A stretch of 64,000 nt of DNA from an uncultured Peptococcaceae bacterium (GTDB lineage: Bacteria > Bacillota > Peptococcia > Peptococcales > Peptococcaceae). Positions 16,877 through 25,548 of this stretch are shown here, piece by piece (the stretch's first letter is position 1; each line of letters starts with the position of its first letter). The translations under genes and the position numbers were made by a program. The DNA lies in the NCBI GenBank assembly GCA_902462325.1, contig CABQBF010000001.1, forward strand, positions 1-64,000, in the 5' to 3' direction. Under the pieces are notes generated by a model. That model was given only the letters and a program-made list of their open reading frames with translations, did not search any database and had not been told where the DNA came from.

Positions 16877-18307
16877 GTGTCTGGCAAAATCACAACAAAT
16901 AAAACGCTTCTCACACTGATTTTGCTTATGATTGCAGGCACCAATTTTGTGGCGATGATTAATACCACAGCAGTAACGATTTTGCTGCCGGTGTTTATGA
17001 AGCAGTTTGAAGTGGATATGATTCTTACTCAGTGGGTGGTTACAGCATACATTTTGGCGAACTGTACGATTGCGCCAATTGTAGGCTTCATCTCTGATAG
17101 AATGGGAATAAAGCGGACTTTTTTACTGGCAGTCAGCGGCTTTGCCATTTTTACATTTTTGCTGGGTTGCTCCGGCACCATTTACATAGTGATTGGGCTG
17201 CGTATTTTTCAGGGATTGTTTGGCGGTATGCTGATGCCATTAACGCAATCTATGATTTATCAGCTTTTTCCGTCGCACAAGCAGGCGCAAGCCATTAGTA
17301 TTTGGGCTACTACTAATTTAATTGCGCCTACGATTGCGCCAAGCCTGGCTGGTATTATTTCTGATTTGCTGAGCTGGCGCTGGATATTTTTACTGGAGGT
17401 ACCGATTTTGATAATTGTATTGGCCGCTGCTATGAAGTTAATTCCAAAACAGCAGCCAAGAAGTGTGGAGCAGCATGCTTTTGACTTTGCAGGTTTGTTG
17501 CTGTCGGTATTTGGTAGTGTTGCTTTGTTGTTAGCTTTCAGTAATATTACAGTGTGGGGATTATGCAGCGTGCCGGTTATTGCGCTGACAGTCGGCGGTT
17601 TAGGTGCGTTAAGCTTATTTTTTTATCTGGAAAACAAAAAAGAACATCCATTGCTTCACGTGAAAGTGTTTGGGTATGAGGGATTCCTCAGCAGTGTGAT
17701 TTTATTGTGCGTAGGCAGTATTTTGATTAATGCGTCTAATAATATTTTTCCCGTATTTTTGCAGGATGTGCAGGGATTTAGTACCACGCAAGCAGCGTTT
17801 ATTATGCTGCCGGGGCCGCTGTTTATTATGTTTTTAGTTCCTTTGATGGGCAAATATTATGATTCCATAGGCCCACAGCGTATGCTGTATGGCATTATGA
17901 CATTTGGAATTCTGGCCTGTATTGCACTGGGCAGTATTCACATGGAAACCACAATTCCATTTATTATTTTTGCCTTAATTTTGCGGGATATCGGGGCTGG
18001 AACGCTGAATATGCCAGCCACCAATATGGGAATGCAGGCGGTGCCTATGGTTTATGCCACCCATGCTGCGGCTGTAACTTCTTGGGCGCGGCAATGCGTA
18101 ATTTCTCTGACAATCGGTTTGGCTAATACGTTTCAGACGGCGCGCACAAGCTATTATCAGAATATTCTGTCGGTGCAAGAAGAAGGCATGCGCTATGCGC
18201 AAAGCTACAGCATGGCGATGGACGATTTATTTCATGTGCTGATTCTGTTTTTTATAATCGGTTTTGCAGCGGTGTATTTCTCTAAGTCAAGAAACGTTCA
18301 AACATGA
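16877..18307 (+). CDS. MFS transporter, DHA2 (EmrB/QacA-like) family
   Basis: A 476-residue exporter with about 14 helices. Motif A is partly visible as GFISDRMGIKRTF and the drug:H+ antiporter motif C region as IIAPTIAPSLAGIISDLLSWRW (residues differ slightly). The likely role is proton-driven efflux of small lipophilic or anionic compounds. The GTG start has GGGGGGA about 8 nt upstream. It is bracketed by the SLC13 permease and a remnant of a second permease copy, so it may have been inserted between duplicated ends or left behind by a deletion. Confidence 0.88.
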   Translation: MSGKITTNKTLLTLILLMIAGTNFVAMINTTAVTILLPVFMKQFEVDMILTQWVVTAYILANCTIAPIVGFISDRMGIKRTFLLAVSGFAIFTFLLGCSGTIYIVIGLRIFQGLFGGMLMPLTQSMIYQLFPSHKQAQAISIWATTNLIAPTIAPSLAGIISDLLSWRWIFLLEVPILIIVLAAAMKLIPKQQPRSVEQHAFDFAGLLLSVFGSVALLLAFSNITVWGLCSVPVIALTVGGLGALSLFFYLENKKEHPLLHVKVFGYEGFLSSVILLCVGSILINASNNIFPVFLQDVQGFSTTQAAFIMLPGPLFIMFLVPLMGKYYDSIGPQRMLYGIMTFGILACIALGSIHMETTIPFIIFALILRDIGAGTLNMPATNMGMQAVPMVYATHAAAVTSWARQCVISLTIGLANTFQTARTSYYQNILSVQEEGMRYAQSYSMAMDDLFHVLILFFIIGFAAVYFSKSRNVQT

Positions 18308-18371
18308 ATCAAAACAATTTTTATGAGTTGTAAAATAATCACGTGAGTGTTTATGAAAGCCTTTTTACAGG

Positions 18372-18455
18372 ATACAGTTATTCCTGCCGATGGTCATAAT
18401 CGCGGTACTTGTCTATACTTTTATTGGTTATCCAATCGCGAAGATATTATTTTAA
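18372..18455 (+). pseudogene. 3' remnant of a second SLC13 permease
   Basis: The 28-codon in-frame stretch ending at a TAA encodes IQLFLPMV...TFIGYPIAKILF. This closely matches the last residues of the permease at 15288-16766 (IQLFLPVV...TFIGYPIAKILF). The nucleotide sequence has diverged, so this is an old tandem duplicate reduced to its tail. The rest of 18308-18740 holds the terminator copy and a promoter. Confidence 0.85.
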
Positions 18456-18500
18456 TGCAGACATTCTAACGAGTTGTGCCGTTATAAAACAGTTTTGAAC

Positions 18501-18549
18501 AACTGCCGCTTTTGCAGAGCTGTGCTGCGGAAGCGGCAGTTGCTTTTTT
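18501..18549 (+). terminator. Terminator following the permease remnant
   Basis: Stem AACTGCCGCTT/AAGCGGCAGTT with inner GCAG/CTGC pairing, followed by a T run. Paralogous to the hairpin at 16799-16846. Confidence 0.85.
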
Positions 18550-18639
18550 GATATCTGCCAATCCCACTAGCCGCAATAAAATTTTTTCATTGCAGCGTTT
18601 TATTGTAATGGTCTGTATCTGCGTGACTGTTGGCGCTGT

Positions 18640-18668
18640 TTGCAAAATTCCTTCTTTCGCAGTATGAT
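18640..18668 (+). promoter_or_regulatory. Promoter of the YczE-like gene
   Basis: TTGCAA at 18640-18645, a 17-bp spacer and TATGAT at 18663-18668. Its position supports the downstream GTG start at 18741 rather than any start upstream. Confidence 0.6.
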
Positions 18669-18740
18669 AAAGATATGACAGGTTCAGAATATCAGCAACG
18701 ACGGCGGTCTTATTGCGCAGGTTGCAAAGGGAAGGACGTG

Positions 18741-19436
18741 GTGATATTGAAGCAAAAGCTGGTGTATCGTGGGATTTGTTATTTGATTGGGCTTGTGGTG
18801 CTGGCCTTGGGTTTGAGTTTGAACACGAAAGCGGGTTTGGGCGTATCGCCCATTATTTCGGTTTCTTATTGTGTATCGCAACTGCTGCACAATAGCTTTG
18901 CCGATATGACCATGCTGCTTTACAGCGGTTTTATCGTGATAGAAATGGTGTTACATCTGGCGAAGCGAAAAGGGACAGCGGTGCTTGTGCAGGATTTGCT
19001 GCAGTTGCCGCTCAGTTTGATTTTTACCCGTTTTATGAATATATTTGTGCTGTGCATTCCCGATTTTTCCACTGCCTATGCTGGTCGTTTGCTGGGCAGC
19101 CTGCCCTTTCGCATTGTGGTGCTGTTGTTGGCCATTGGATTGACTGGAATCGGCGCGGCAATGTCGCTGAATATGCGCATTATTGCCAATCCGGGCGATG
19201 GGATTGTACAAGCCATTGCCGATTATACCGGAAAAAGCGTAGGGCTGATGAAAAATTGCGTGGACGCCTCCTGCATTGCGTTGGCATTGGTTATCGGCTT
19301 TGCAGCGGCCCACAGCGTTGTTGGTGTAGGCATAGGTACTATTTTGGCTATGATTGGTACCGGCAGAGTGATTGCCATATTTAATTATTGGTGTATGCAA
19401 AACATGCTGCGCAAAGCAGGCTTGCCAACCCGATAG
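18741..19436 (+). CDS. YczE/YyaS/YitT-family membrane protein
   Basis: A 231-residue integral membrane protein with about five or six helices. The segment ALGLSLNTKAGLGVSPI near the N-terminus and IIANPGDGIVQAIADYTGKSVGLMKNCVD later are typical of the YczE (DUF6198) family. The function of this family is not established. The GTG at 18741 is preceded by AGGGAAGG at 7 nt and follows the promoter, so the longer upstream reading is rejected. Confidence 0.75.
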   Translation: MILKQKLVYRGICYLIGLVVLALGLSLNTKAGLGVSPIISVSYCVSQLLHNSFADMTMLLYSGFIVIEMVLHLAKRKGTAVLVQDLLQLPLSLIFTRFMNIFVLCIPDFSTAYAGRLLGSLPFRIVVLLLAIGLTGIGAAMSLNMRIIANPGDGIVQAIADYTGKSVGLMKNCVDASCIALALVIGFAAAHSVVGVGIGTILAMIGTGRVIAIFNYWCMQNMLRKAGLPTR

Positions 19437-19655
19437 ATGGAGAAATTGTGAAAAGCCTGTAATGGCAGGGTTCGGGAAGATTGGACAACTGGCTTGCTCG
19501 TTTTATGCTGTGGGATAGACTATTTTGGTGTATTTCGCCATGAAAACTTTGATAGTAAAAATTGGCATATTTTTGTGGTAGTCGGGCCGTTCATCATGTA
19601 TAATGATAAAGAATACCGTATGCAACGATAACGAACTGAGGATGAGGTGGCCGCA

Positions 19656-20273
19656 ATGGATTTTGGATATATCAGAATTTTAGAGCAAGAGGAAAAGGAT
19701 CGAGCGCTCAGAGATAAAGTGCTGGAGATGCTGGAGGATGAGCGCACGCTTTTTGTGGATATCCGCAATAAAGATTATACGAGACCGGCGTATGAGCGAA
19801 TGTGCGATATGATACAGCCTGGAGATGTCATCTATGTTGATGAACTGGACAGCCTGGGCCGTACTTATGAAGACATGGCTGCGGAATGGTATCGGTTGAC
19901 CCATGATTGGACCATTGATGTAGTGGTACTCAGCGACAGGGTGCAGTTGGACAGCCGTGTGTTCCGGCAACTAGGCGAAGAAGGAAAGCGACTGGAGCGG
20001 CAGATGCTGGATTTACTGGTGTATATGGCTGAGCTGCAGCATCGCAGAACGCGGGATAACCAGCGGGAAGGTATTGAAAGGGCACGACGGGAGGGCCGTC
20101 GCTTTGGGCGGCCTTCTATGGTGAAAGACCCGGTGTTGATGGAAAAAACCGCGCAGCGTTGGGCGGATGGCGAGCTTTCTATCGATGAGGTGTGTACAAT
20201 TATCGGCGGCGGGCGCAGCACAGTGTATCAGTATATGAAGAATCATGGCTATACCAGAAAAAAGGAAGAATAG
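19656..20273 (+). CDS. Resolvase/invertase-like protein without the catalytic serine
   Basis: A 205-residue protein with an N-terminal serine-recombinase fold (about 1-125) and a C-terminal Hin-like helix-turn-helix ([26 protein letters not shown]). In active enzymes the N-terminus reads Y-x-R-x-S; here it is YIRIL, so Arg7 is kept and the nucleophilic serine is Leu9. The second active-site region DELDSLGRT also lacks the first of two arginines (usually DRLGR). It is thus probably DNA-binding but not strand-cleaving, a regulator or decayed recombinase. GAGG lies about 8 nt before the ATG. Confidence 0.75.
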   Translation: MDFGYIRILEQEEKDRALRDKVLEMLEDERTLFVDIRNKDYTRPAYERMCDMIQPGDVIYVDELDSLGRTYEDMAAEWYRLTHDWTIDVVVLSDRVQLDSRVFRQLGEEGKRLERQMLDLLVYMAELQHRRTRDNQREGIERARREGRRFGRPSMVKDPVLMEKTAQRWADGELSIDEVCTIIGGGRSTVYQYMKNHGYTRKKEE

Positions 20274-20278
20274 CGGAG

Positions 20279-20316
20279 AAGGCTGCTGTAGCGGAAAATT
20301 TGCAGCGGCTTTTTTG
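20279..20316 (+). terminator. Terminator after the resolvase-like gene
   Basis: Hairpin AAGGCTGCTGTA...TGCAGCGGCTT followed by TTTTTT. Confidence 0.75.
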
Positions 20317-20377
20317 TTTCTGTTTCATAAAAAAGCTATTTTGTGGAATACTATACATGCGTGGAAGGAGAATGAAG

Positions 20378-22375
20378 ATGGCAAATCAATTACAGTATGA
20401 AAAATCACCTTATTTGCTGCAGCACAGGGAAAATCCCGTGAACTGGTATCCTTGGGGAGAAGCAGCCTTTCAGAAGGCGCAGAGGGAGGATAAGCCCGTC
20501 TTTTTGAGTATTGGCTATTCCACCTGTCATTGGTGTCATGTGATGGCCCATGAATGCTTTGAGGATGAAACGGTGGCGGCGGTGTTGAACGAACATTTTG
20601 TCTGCATCAAGGTGGACCGGGAGGAGCGGCCCGATATCGATGCGGTGTATATGGCGGTGTGTCAGGCTTTGACTGGTTCGGGAGGTTGGCCGCTGACGGT
20701 GTTTTTAACGCCGGAACAAAAACCTTTTTTTGCTGGCACCTATTTTCCCAAGCGGCAGCGTTACGGCCAGCCGGGAATATTGGATATCCTACAGCGCATT
20801 GTGGAGCTGTGGCAGCGGCAGCGGGAGCAGCTATTACAGGCTGGCGATGAGATTGCCGCGGCCGTCGGCAGAGAGGCTGGCGCTGAAAAGCAGGAGCCGT
20901 CCCGAAAATTGCTGCAACGGGCGTATGGTTTTTTCCAGCAACAGTTTGATGCTCGGTGGGGCGGTTTCGGCCCAGCACCCAAATTTCCCACGCCCCATAA
21001 TCTGCTGTTCTTGATGGAGTATGCTTGTCTGGAGCAGCAGCCGAAGGGCCTGGAAATGGCAGAATATACCTTAGAGCAAATGGCGCGGGGTGGTATCCAG
21101 GACCATATTGGCGGCGGTTTTTCCCGTTATTCTACTGATGAACGCTGGCTGGTGCCCCATTTTGAAAAGATGCTTTATGATAATGCCTTGTTGCTTTTGG
21201 CTTATACGCGAGCCTATCAGTTGACGGGGCGGCAACAATATGGGCAGGTGGCCCGCCGTACAGCCGATTATGTACTGCGGGAACTGACCGATGGGCAAGG
21301 CGGCTTTTATTGTGGTCAGGACGCCGACAGCGACGGTGTGGAAGGGAAATATTATGTGTTTACGCCGCAGGAGGTTCTTGCTGTATTGGGCGAAACAGAC
21401 GGCGCAGCCTTTAACCGGCTGTATCACATTGCGGAAACCGGCAATTTTGAAGGCAAGAGCATTCCCAATTTGCTCGGACAGACAGAGGCTGCATGGCCTT
21501 TGGACGATAGCCGTCTGCAAAAATTGTATCATTACCGGTTCGGCCGTACCAAACTGCACAAGGATGATAAAATTCTGCTGTCCTGGAACGGCTGGATGAT
21601 TATGGCTTTGGCGCGGGCTGGTTTTGTTTTGCAGGAGGACAGGTATGTACAGGCGGCGCAGCGGGCCCAGCAGTTTCTTGAACAGCACATGGTGGACAGC
21701 CAAAACCGGCTGTATTTGCGCTGGCGGGAAGGGGAAGCGGCCCATGCAGGACAGTTAGATGATTATGCGGTGTATGCTTTGGCGTTGTTGGAGCTGTATC
21801 AGGCTACGCTGGAAATTCGGTATTTACAGCAAGCTTTGCAACGCGCGGAGCAGATGATAACGCTGTTTGAGGATAAAGGGCGGGGCGGCTACTATCTCAC
21901 TGCCGGCGATGCCGAGCAGTTGATTGCGCGGCCCAAGGAAACCTATGACGGCGCTATTCCTTCCGGCAATTCGGTGGCCGGAATGGTATTGCAAAAATTG
22001 GCGCTATTGTCTGGCGAGCAAACGTGGCAAGAAGCGGCCTACCGGCAGCTCTGCTTTTTGGCTGGACAGGCAAACCAATATCCAGCTGGGCACAGCTTTG
22101 CACTGTTGGCTATGACGTGGGCGTTATATCCCCATCAGGAATTGGTCTGCACGACAGCGGAAGGTGTTCCCGCAGAATTGCAGACATATCTGCGGAACCA
22201 GCGCGCAGAGCATTTGTCGCTTTTGCTGAAAAACAGGGAAAACGGGCGGTCCTTGGCCCAATGCGCTCCTTTTACCAAAGAGTATCCGGTGCCGGAGCAA
22301 GGCGCCGCGTATTATCTGTGCGAAGAGGGCGCTTGCCGCGCGCCGGTCACCAGCGTAAAGCAACTGCGATTGTGA
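20378..22375 (+). CDS. YyaL-type thioredoxin-domain protein (DUF255)
   Basis: A 665-residue cytosolic protein. The N-terminal DUF255 thioredoxin-like domain (about 1-165) includes [13 protein letters not shown] and the CHWCHVM motif with a CxxC-like pair. The remainder is an alpha/alpha-barrel resembling N-acylglucosamine epimerase/glycoside-type folds, with [13 protein letters not shown] and [14 protein letters not shown]. Homologues include B. subtilis YyaL and human SPATA20; the biochemical function is not established. The ATG at 20378 follows GGAAGGAG by 7 nt, so the upstream in-frame extension is discarded. Confidence 0.88.
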   Translation: MANQLQYEKSPYLLQHRENPVNWYPWGEAAFQKAQREDKPVFLSIGYSTCHWCHVMAHECFEDETVAAVLNEHFVCIKVDREERPDIDAVYMAVCQALTGSGGWPLTVFLTPEQKPFFAGTYFPKRQRYGQPGILDILQRIVELWQRQREQLLQAGDEIAAAVGREAGAEKQEPSRKLLQRAYGFFQQQFDARWGGFGPAPKFPTPHNLLFLMEYACLEQQPKGLEMAEYTLEQMARGGIQDHIGGGFSRYSTDERWLVPHFEKMLYDNALLLLAYTRAYQLTGRQQYGQVARRTADYVLRELTDGQGGFYCGQDADSDGVEGKYYVFTPQEVLAVLGETDGAAFNRLYHIAETGNFEGKSIPNLLGQTEAAWPLDDSRLQKLYHYRFGRTKLHKDDKILLSWNGWMIMALARAGFVLQEDRYVQAAQRAQQFLEQHMVDSQNRLYLRWREGEAAHAGQLDDYAVYALALLELYQATLEIRYLQQALQRAEQMITLFEDKGRGGYYLTAGDAEQLIARPKETYDGAIPSGNSVAGMVLQKLALLSGEQTWQEAAYRQLCFLAGQANQYPAGHSFALLAMTWALYPHQELVCTTAEGVPAELQTYLRNQRAEHLSLLLKNRENGRSLAQCAPFTKEYPVPEQGAAYYLCEEGACRAPVTSVKQLRL

Positions 22376-22394
22376 GATTTCTGTAAATTCCCGC

Positions 22395-22423
22395 TTGACG
22401 AAAACGCTTTATCGCGTTAAAAT
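22395..22423 (+). promoter_or_regulatory. Promoter of the ispE leader region
   Basis: TTGACG at 22395-22400, a 17-bp spacer and TAAAAT at 22418-22423. The palindrome TTGTATACAA follows directly at about 22425-22434 and could be an operator at the transcription start. Confidence 0.7.
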
Positions 22424-22497
22424 AGTTGTATACAAAATGAATAAATATAAAGAACAACGGCGTTCTTTTCCTGCAATTAAAAAAAGGAGTGTTCGCC

Positions 22498-22551
22498 TTG
22501 TTGCTTGCGTCAGTACAGGACGATTTCTCCGGAAGTCGTCCTTTTTGTTGA
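22498..22551 (+). CDS. Putative 17-residue leader peptide
   Basis: TTG start with GGAG 8 nt upstream, encoding MLLASVQDDFSGSRPFC and then TGA. The second half of the reading frame is itself a terminator hairpin (22517-22546), so ribosome movement over this short ORF could decide whether the hairpin forms. A second tiny frame (22566-22607, MMMAVELTNVNEK) follows. Coding status is inferred from the ribosome-binding site only. Confidence 0.4.
   Translation: MLLASVQDDFSGSRPFC
22517..22546 (+). terminator. Intrinsic terminator/attenuator in the ispE leader
   Basis: Perfect 7-bp stem AGGACGA/TCGTCCT with a 12-nt loop and a TTTTT tail. It lies inside the putative leader ORF and upstream of a second promoter for ispE. 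Confidence 0.75.
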
Positions 22552-22634
22552 GGGCGAGAAAGGTTGTGATGATGGCGGTAGAGTTAACGAATGTAAATGA
22601 AAAGTAAGAACTCCTGTCGATATTTTACGCTTTG

Positions 22635-22663
22635 TTGACAGTTGCAAAAAAATAGGATAAAAT
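22635..22663 (+). promoter_or_regulatory. Promoter of ispE
   Basis: Consensus TTGACA at 22635-22640, a 17-bp spacer and TAAAAT at 22658-22663, about 60 bp before the ispE start. Confidence 0.8.
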
Positions 22664-22722
22664 ACATAAACAGATAGAAATTTGTATAATGGCTTTTCTT
22701 AGCTGAAAGCGAGAGAAACACG

Positions 22723-23616
22723 ATGAAACAAGCAAAAATTACTGCATACGCAAAAATTAATCTGGTGTTGGATGTGCTGCGCAAGCGGGACGACGGCTAT
22801 CATGAGGTAGCTATGGTGATGCAGGCCATTGATTTGGCCGACACCATTCTGCTGAAAGAAGCGCAGCGCAACTGGCTGGTGACCGATAACAAATATATTC
22901 CGCCAAATATGAATAATCTGGCAATGAAAGCGGTGGTTTTGATGCAGCAGCATTTCAGCGGTATACCGCCGCTTGAAGTGACGCTGCACAAACGCATTCC
23001 CGTGGCGGCAGGCTTGGCGGGCGGCAGTACTGACTGCGCCGGCGTATTGCTGGGTGTGAATAAAATGTTCGGCTTAGGCTTATCGCTGGCGGAATTGGAG
23101 CAATTAGGCGCAGAGCTTGGCTCCGACGTTCCCTTTTGTTTAGGCGGGCCAACAGCGCTTGCTACCGGGCGAGGGGAAAAGATTACACCGCTGCCCGATT
23201 GTCCGCCGTTGTTTTTTGTGCTGGTGAAGCCTTCTTTTGGGGTAGCCACGCCGAAGGTGTATGGCAATCTGCGGTTGGATTTGGTGAAAAAGCATCCTGA
23301 TGTAGAGCAGTGCGTACAGGGATTATCGGCTGGCAGTGCTGAGCAGGTTTTGCAAGCGATGGGCAATCTGTTGGAGCATAGTACCTTCCGGTTACAGCCG
23401 AATGTGGAAAAATTAAAGCAGCGTATGATAGAACACGGCTGCCGGCATGTGCTGATGTCCGGCAGCGGGCCTACAGTGTTTGCCGCTTTTACGGAACGGC
23501 AGCAGGCGCAGCAGTATTATCAGAAAGTAAAACAGGAATATCCGGGTGCGATTGTAGCCCAAACAGTCAATCAGAAAATGCTGAAGGAAAGGGTGGAGCT
23601 TTATGGCAATGAATAA
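22723..23616 (+). CDS. ispE: 4-diphosphocytidyl-2-C-methyl-D-erythritol kinase
   Basis: GHMP kinase of the non-mevalonate (MEP) isoprenoid pathway, phosphorylating CDP-ME at the 2-hydroxyl. The 297-residue length is normal. Visible motifs are the N-terminal AYAKINLVLDVLRKRDDGYHE, the ATP-binding PVAAGLAGGSTDCAG loop and the C-terminal LMSGSGPTVFA. It overlaps the following GntR gene by 14 nt, as expected for cotranscription. Confidence 0.96.
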   Translation: MKQAKITAYAKINLVLDVLRKRDDGYHEVAMVMQAIDLADTILLKEAQRNWLVTDNKYIPPNMNNLAMKAVVLMQQHFSGIPPLEVTLHKRIPVAAGLAGGSTDCAGVLLGVNKMFGLGLSLAELEQLGAELGSDVPFCLGGPTALATGRGEKITPLPDCPPLFFVLVKPSFGVATPKVYGNLRLDLVKKHPDVEQCVQGLSAGSAEQVLQAMGNLLEHSTFRLQPNVEKLKQRMIEHGCRHVLMSGSGPTVFAAFTERQQAQQYYQKVKQEYPGAIVAQTVNQKMLKERVELYGNE

Positions 23617-24319
23617 TCAAAATGAGAGAAAATTAGTTCCAATCAAATTAGACGGCTATAAACCGCTGCGTGATGTAGTATTTGAAACTTTGCGGGACGC
23701 AATTATCCGGCAGGTGCTGAAACCTGGCGAACGGCTGATGGAAATTCAACTGGCCGATGAAATGGGCGTGAGCCGTACACCGGTGCGGGAGGCTATCCGC
23801 AAGCTGGAGCTGGAAGGCTTAGTGGTGATGGTGCCGCGCAAAGGCGCTTATGTGGCAGGGGTGTCTATGAAGGATATCCATGAAGTGTACGAGGTGCGTT
23901 CTGCGTTGGAAATGCTGGCGGTTACGCTGGCTGCGGAACGGATTACTGATGAGGAACTGGACGCGCTGGAACGGCAAGTGCTGCGTGAATCGGAAGAAGA
24001 AAGCAAAAAGGACGGCAGTCTGGATAATATTATTTACATTGATAGCAGCTTCCATGACATTATTTATCAGGCTGCCCATAACCAGCGTTTGGTGCAGTTT
24101 GTCAACATTCTGCAGGAACAGCTACAGCGTTTCCGCGCTGCATCGTTGGCGCGACCGGGCAGAAGTAAAACTGCCTTGGAGGAACATAAAAAGATTGTAG
24201 AGGCCTTATCAGAGCGCAACGGCGAGCTGGCTGCCAAGCTAGCCCGCGAGCATATTGAAAATGCCGAAAACGCCATGATCGCCAGCATGGAAGAAAACGG
24301 CGAATTGAGTCAAAAGTAA
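23603..24319 (+). CDS. GntR-family regulator, FadR (FCD) subfamily
   Basis: A 238-residue regulator. The N-terminal winged helix (about 15-80) contains RLMEIQLADEMGVSRTPVREAIRKLELEGLV. The C-terminal all-helical FCD ligand-binding domain (about 90-225) often binds organic acids with a metal ion. In related Firmicutes this position next to ispE is held by other regulators, so its target is not obvious. It could serve the TRAP operon 1.2 kb downstream, whose upstream region has a palindrome. Confidence 0.9.
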   Translation: MAMNNQNERKLVPIKLDGYKPLRDVVFETLRDAIIRQVLKPGERLMEIQLADEMGVSRTPVREAIRKLELEGLVVMVPRKGAYVAGVSMKDIHEVYEVRSALEMLAVTLAAERITDEELDALERQVLRESEEESKKDGSLDNIIYIDSSFHDIIYQAAHNQRLVQFVNILQEQLQRFRAASLARPGRSKTALEEHKKIVEALSERNGELAAKLAREHIENAENAMIASMEENGELSQK

Positions 24320-24337
24320 ATATCAGCGAAACAAGTT

Positions 24338-24382
24338 TGCTGCTCTCGCACTGCCTGTTGCTGCGCGAGCAGCATTTTTTAT
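24338..24382 (+). terminator. Terminator after the GntR gene
   Basis: Stem TGCTGCTCTCGC/GCGCGAGCAGCA (one bulge) with a T6 tail, separating ispE-gntR from spoVG. Confidence 0.88.
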
Positions 24383-24479
24383 TTGTTTCTGGAAAAATGA
24401 ACCTGAATGCACATGTCCTTACTAGGAATATGTTGCCTATAAAAATTTTGCAAATTGGCCTATTTTACCAGTTATTTCC

Positions 24480-24508
24480 TTGTAAAAAAGAAAAAAGTGC
24501 GATATTAT
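24480..24508 (+). promoter_or_regulatory. Promoter of spoVG
   Basis: TTGTAA, a 17-bp spacer and TATTAT, about 80 bp upstream of the spoVG start, in AT-rich sequence. Confidence 0.55.
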
Positions 24509-24590
24509 TATACATATAGTCATAAAACTGTTTTATTCATTCGATATATTTATGACGTATGTGAACAATGACAAAAGGGCGGTGAACAGA

Positions 24591-24878
24591 ATGATAGTAA
24601 CAGATATCAGAATTAGGAAAGTAAACACAGAGGGACGGATGAAAGCCATTGTATCCATCACCTTTGACGATGCTTTCGCGGTGCATGATATCAAAGTCGT
24701 GGAAGGGGATAAAGGATTGTTTGTGGCGATGCCAAGTAAGCGGATGCCGGATGGCGAATATAAAGATATTGCCCATCCTATTTCCAGCGCTGCGAGAGAA
24801 ATGATTCAAAGCGCTGTGTTGAAAGAATATGAAGCAGTTCTGGCGGCTGTTGCAGAAGAAAAAGCTATCGAAGCATAA
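24591..24878 (+). CDS. spoVG: Septation protein SpoVG
   Basis: A 95-residue nucleic-acid-binding protein (SpoVG family). The core [38 protein letters not shown] followed by [22 protein letters not shown] is diagnostic. In Bacillus and Listeria it affects sporulation septation and post-transcriptional regulation. The ATG at 24591 aligns with the family start and has GGGCGGTG about 8 nt upstream; the longer in-frame reading is not used. Confidence 0.95.
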   Translation: MIVTDIRIRKVNTEGRMKAIVSITFDDAFAVHDIKVVEGDKGLFVAMPSKRMPDGEYKDIAHPISSAAREMIQSAVLKEYEAVLAAVAEEKAIEA

Positions 24879-25548
24879 AGCGTGCACACGTGCATAGAGA
24901 ACCACAACAACGGCGTTGTGAAAGCAAAATCGGGGGGATTTTGTGTTCATAACGCTGTTTGTTTTATTCTGTATTTTGTATATTAGCACAAGGAATATCG
25001 TGCTACAACTATAAGTAACAAGCATTGGATATTTTCAGATAAAAGCAGAAAAAGGTATCCTGTATTATATGAAAAAAGGATATTTTTCCCTTGCAATCTG
25101 CATAAATTAGCTTTATACTAAATACAAGCTATACGGATATAGGCTGCATTTATAGTAAGCATATTATGGAAAACAGAGTGTAATAAACATTTTTCTGTAT
25201 AGAATTTGCATAAAGTCTAACTGGGAGTATATAAATCTATTAGACAAATGCATGTTCTTTGTGACAAAAAGTTATAGGTTTTTGGAGACATAAAAAAGAC
25301 GCGTATATAGTATTTTTAAACTACATACACGCCAAATAAGCTTTAAATATTTTTAATTTTAAAAATCTAATAAATTATACAAAATCATTTCTATAAATTT
25401 TGTAAAAAAGGCAGTATTTTCTGTGAAAAGACCATGAGATATCAAAGAAGGAGGGTAGAGGCGGCGTTTCACATGAATATAGTATGTCTGAAACAGACAT
25501 ATTGGATTTATTTCAAGTTTATCACATAAGACATGGAGGGTATTTCTA
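24879..25548. other. Gene-free region between spoVG and the TRAP operon
   Basis: No credible coding frame. It holds a weak hairpin after spoVG (about 24901-24920), and a strong inverted repeat at 25301-25335 (GCGTATATAGTA...TACATACACGC) that reads as an intrinsic terminator only on the minus strand (T run towards lower coordinates). It also holds the palindrome at 25483-25501. An antisense or small RNA ending at about 25293 is conceivable but not shown. Confidence 0.4.
25483..25501. promoter_or_regulatory. Palindromic operator candidate upstream of dctP
   Basis: Perfect inverted repeat TATGTCTG-AAA-CAGACATA, 48 bp before the dctP start. It is suited to a dimeric regulator such as the GntR/FadR-type protein encoded at 23603-24319, but that pairing is only inference. 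Confidence 0.55.

Noticed and set aside
17652..17667. Possible second parS (TGCTTCACGTGAAAGT)
   Set aside because: Core TTCACGTGAA is present but three outer positions differ and it lies inside an MFS coding region; chance is more likely.
22395..22607. 70-codon frame upstream of ispE as a Veg-like gene
   Set aside because: It starts at the -35 box and runs through an intrinsic terminator; sequence does not resemble Veg.
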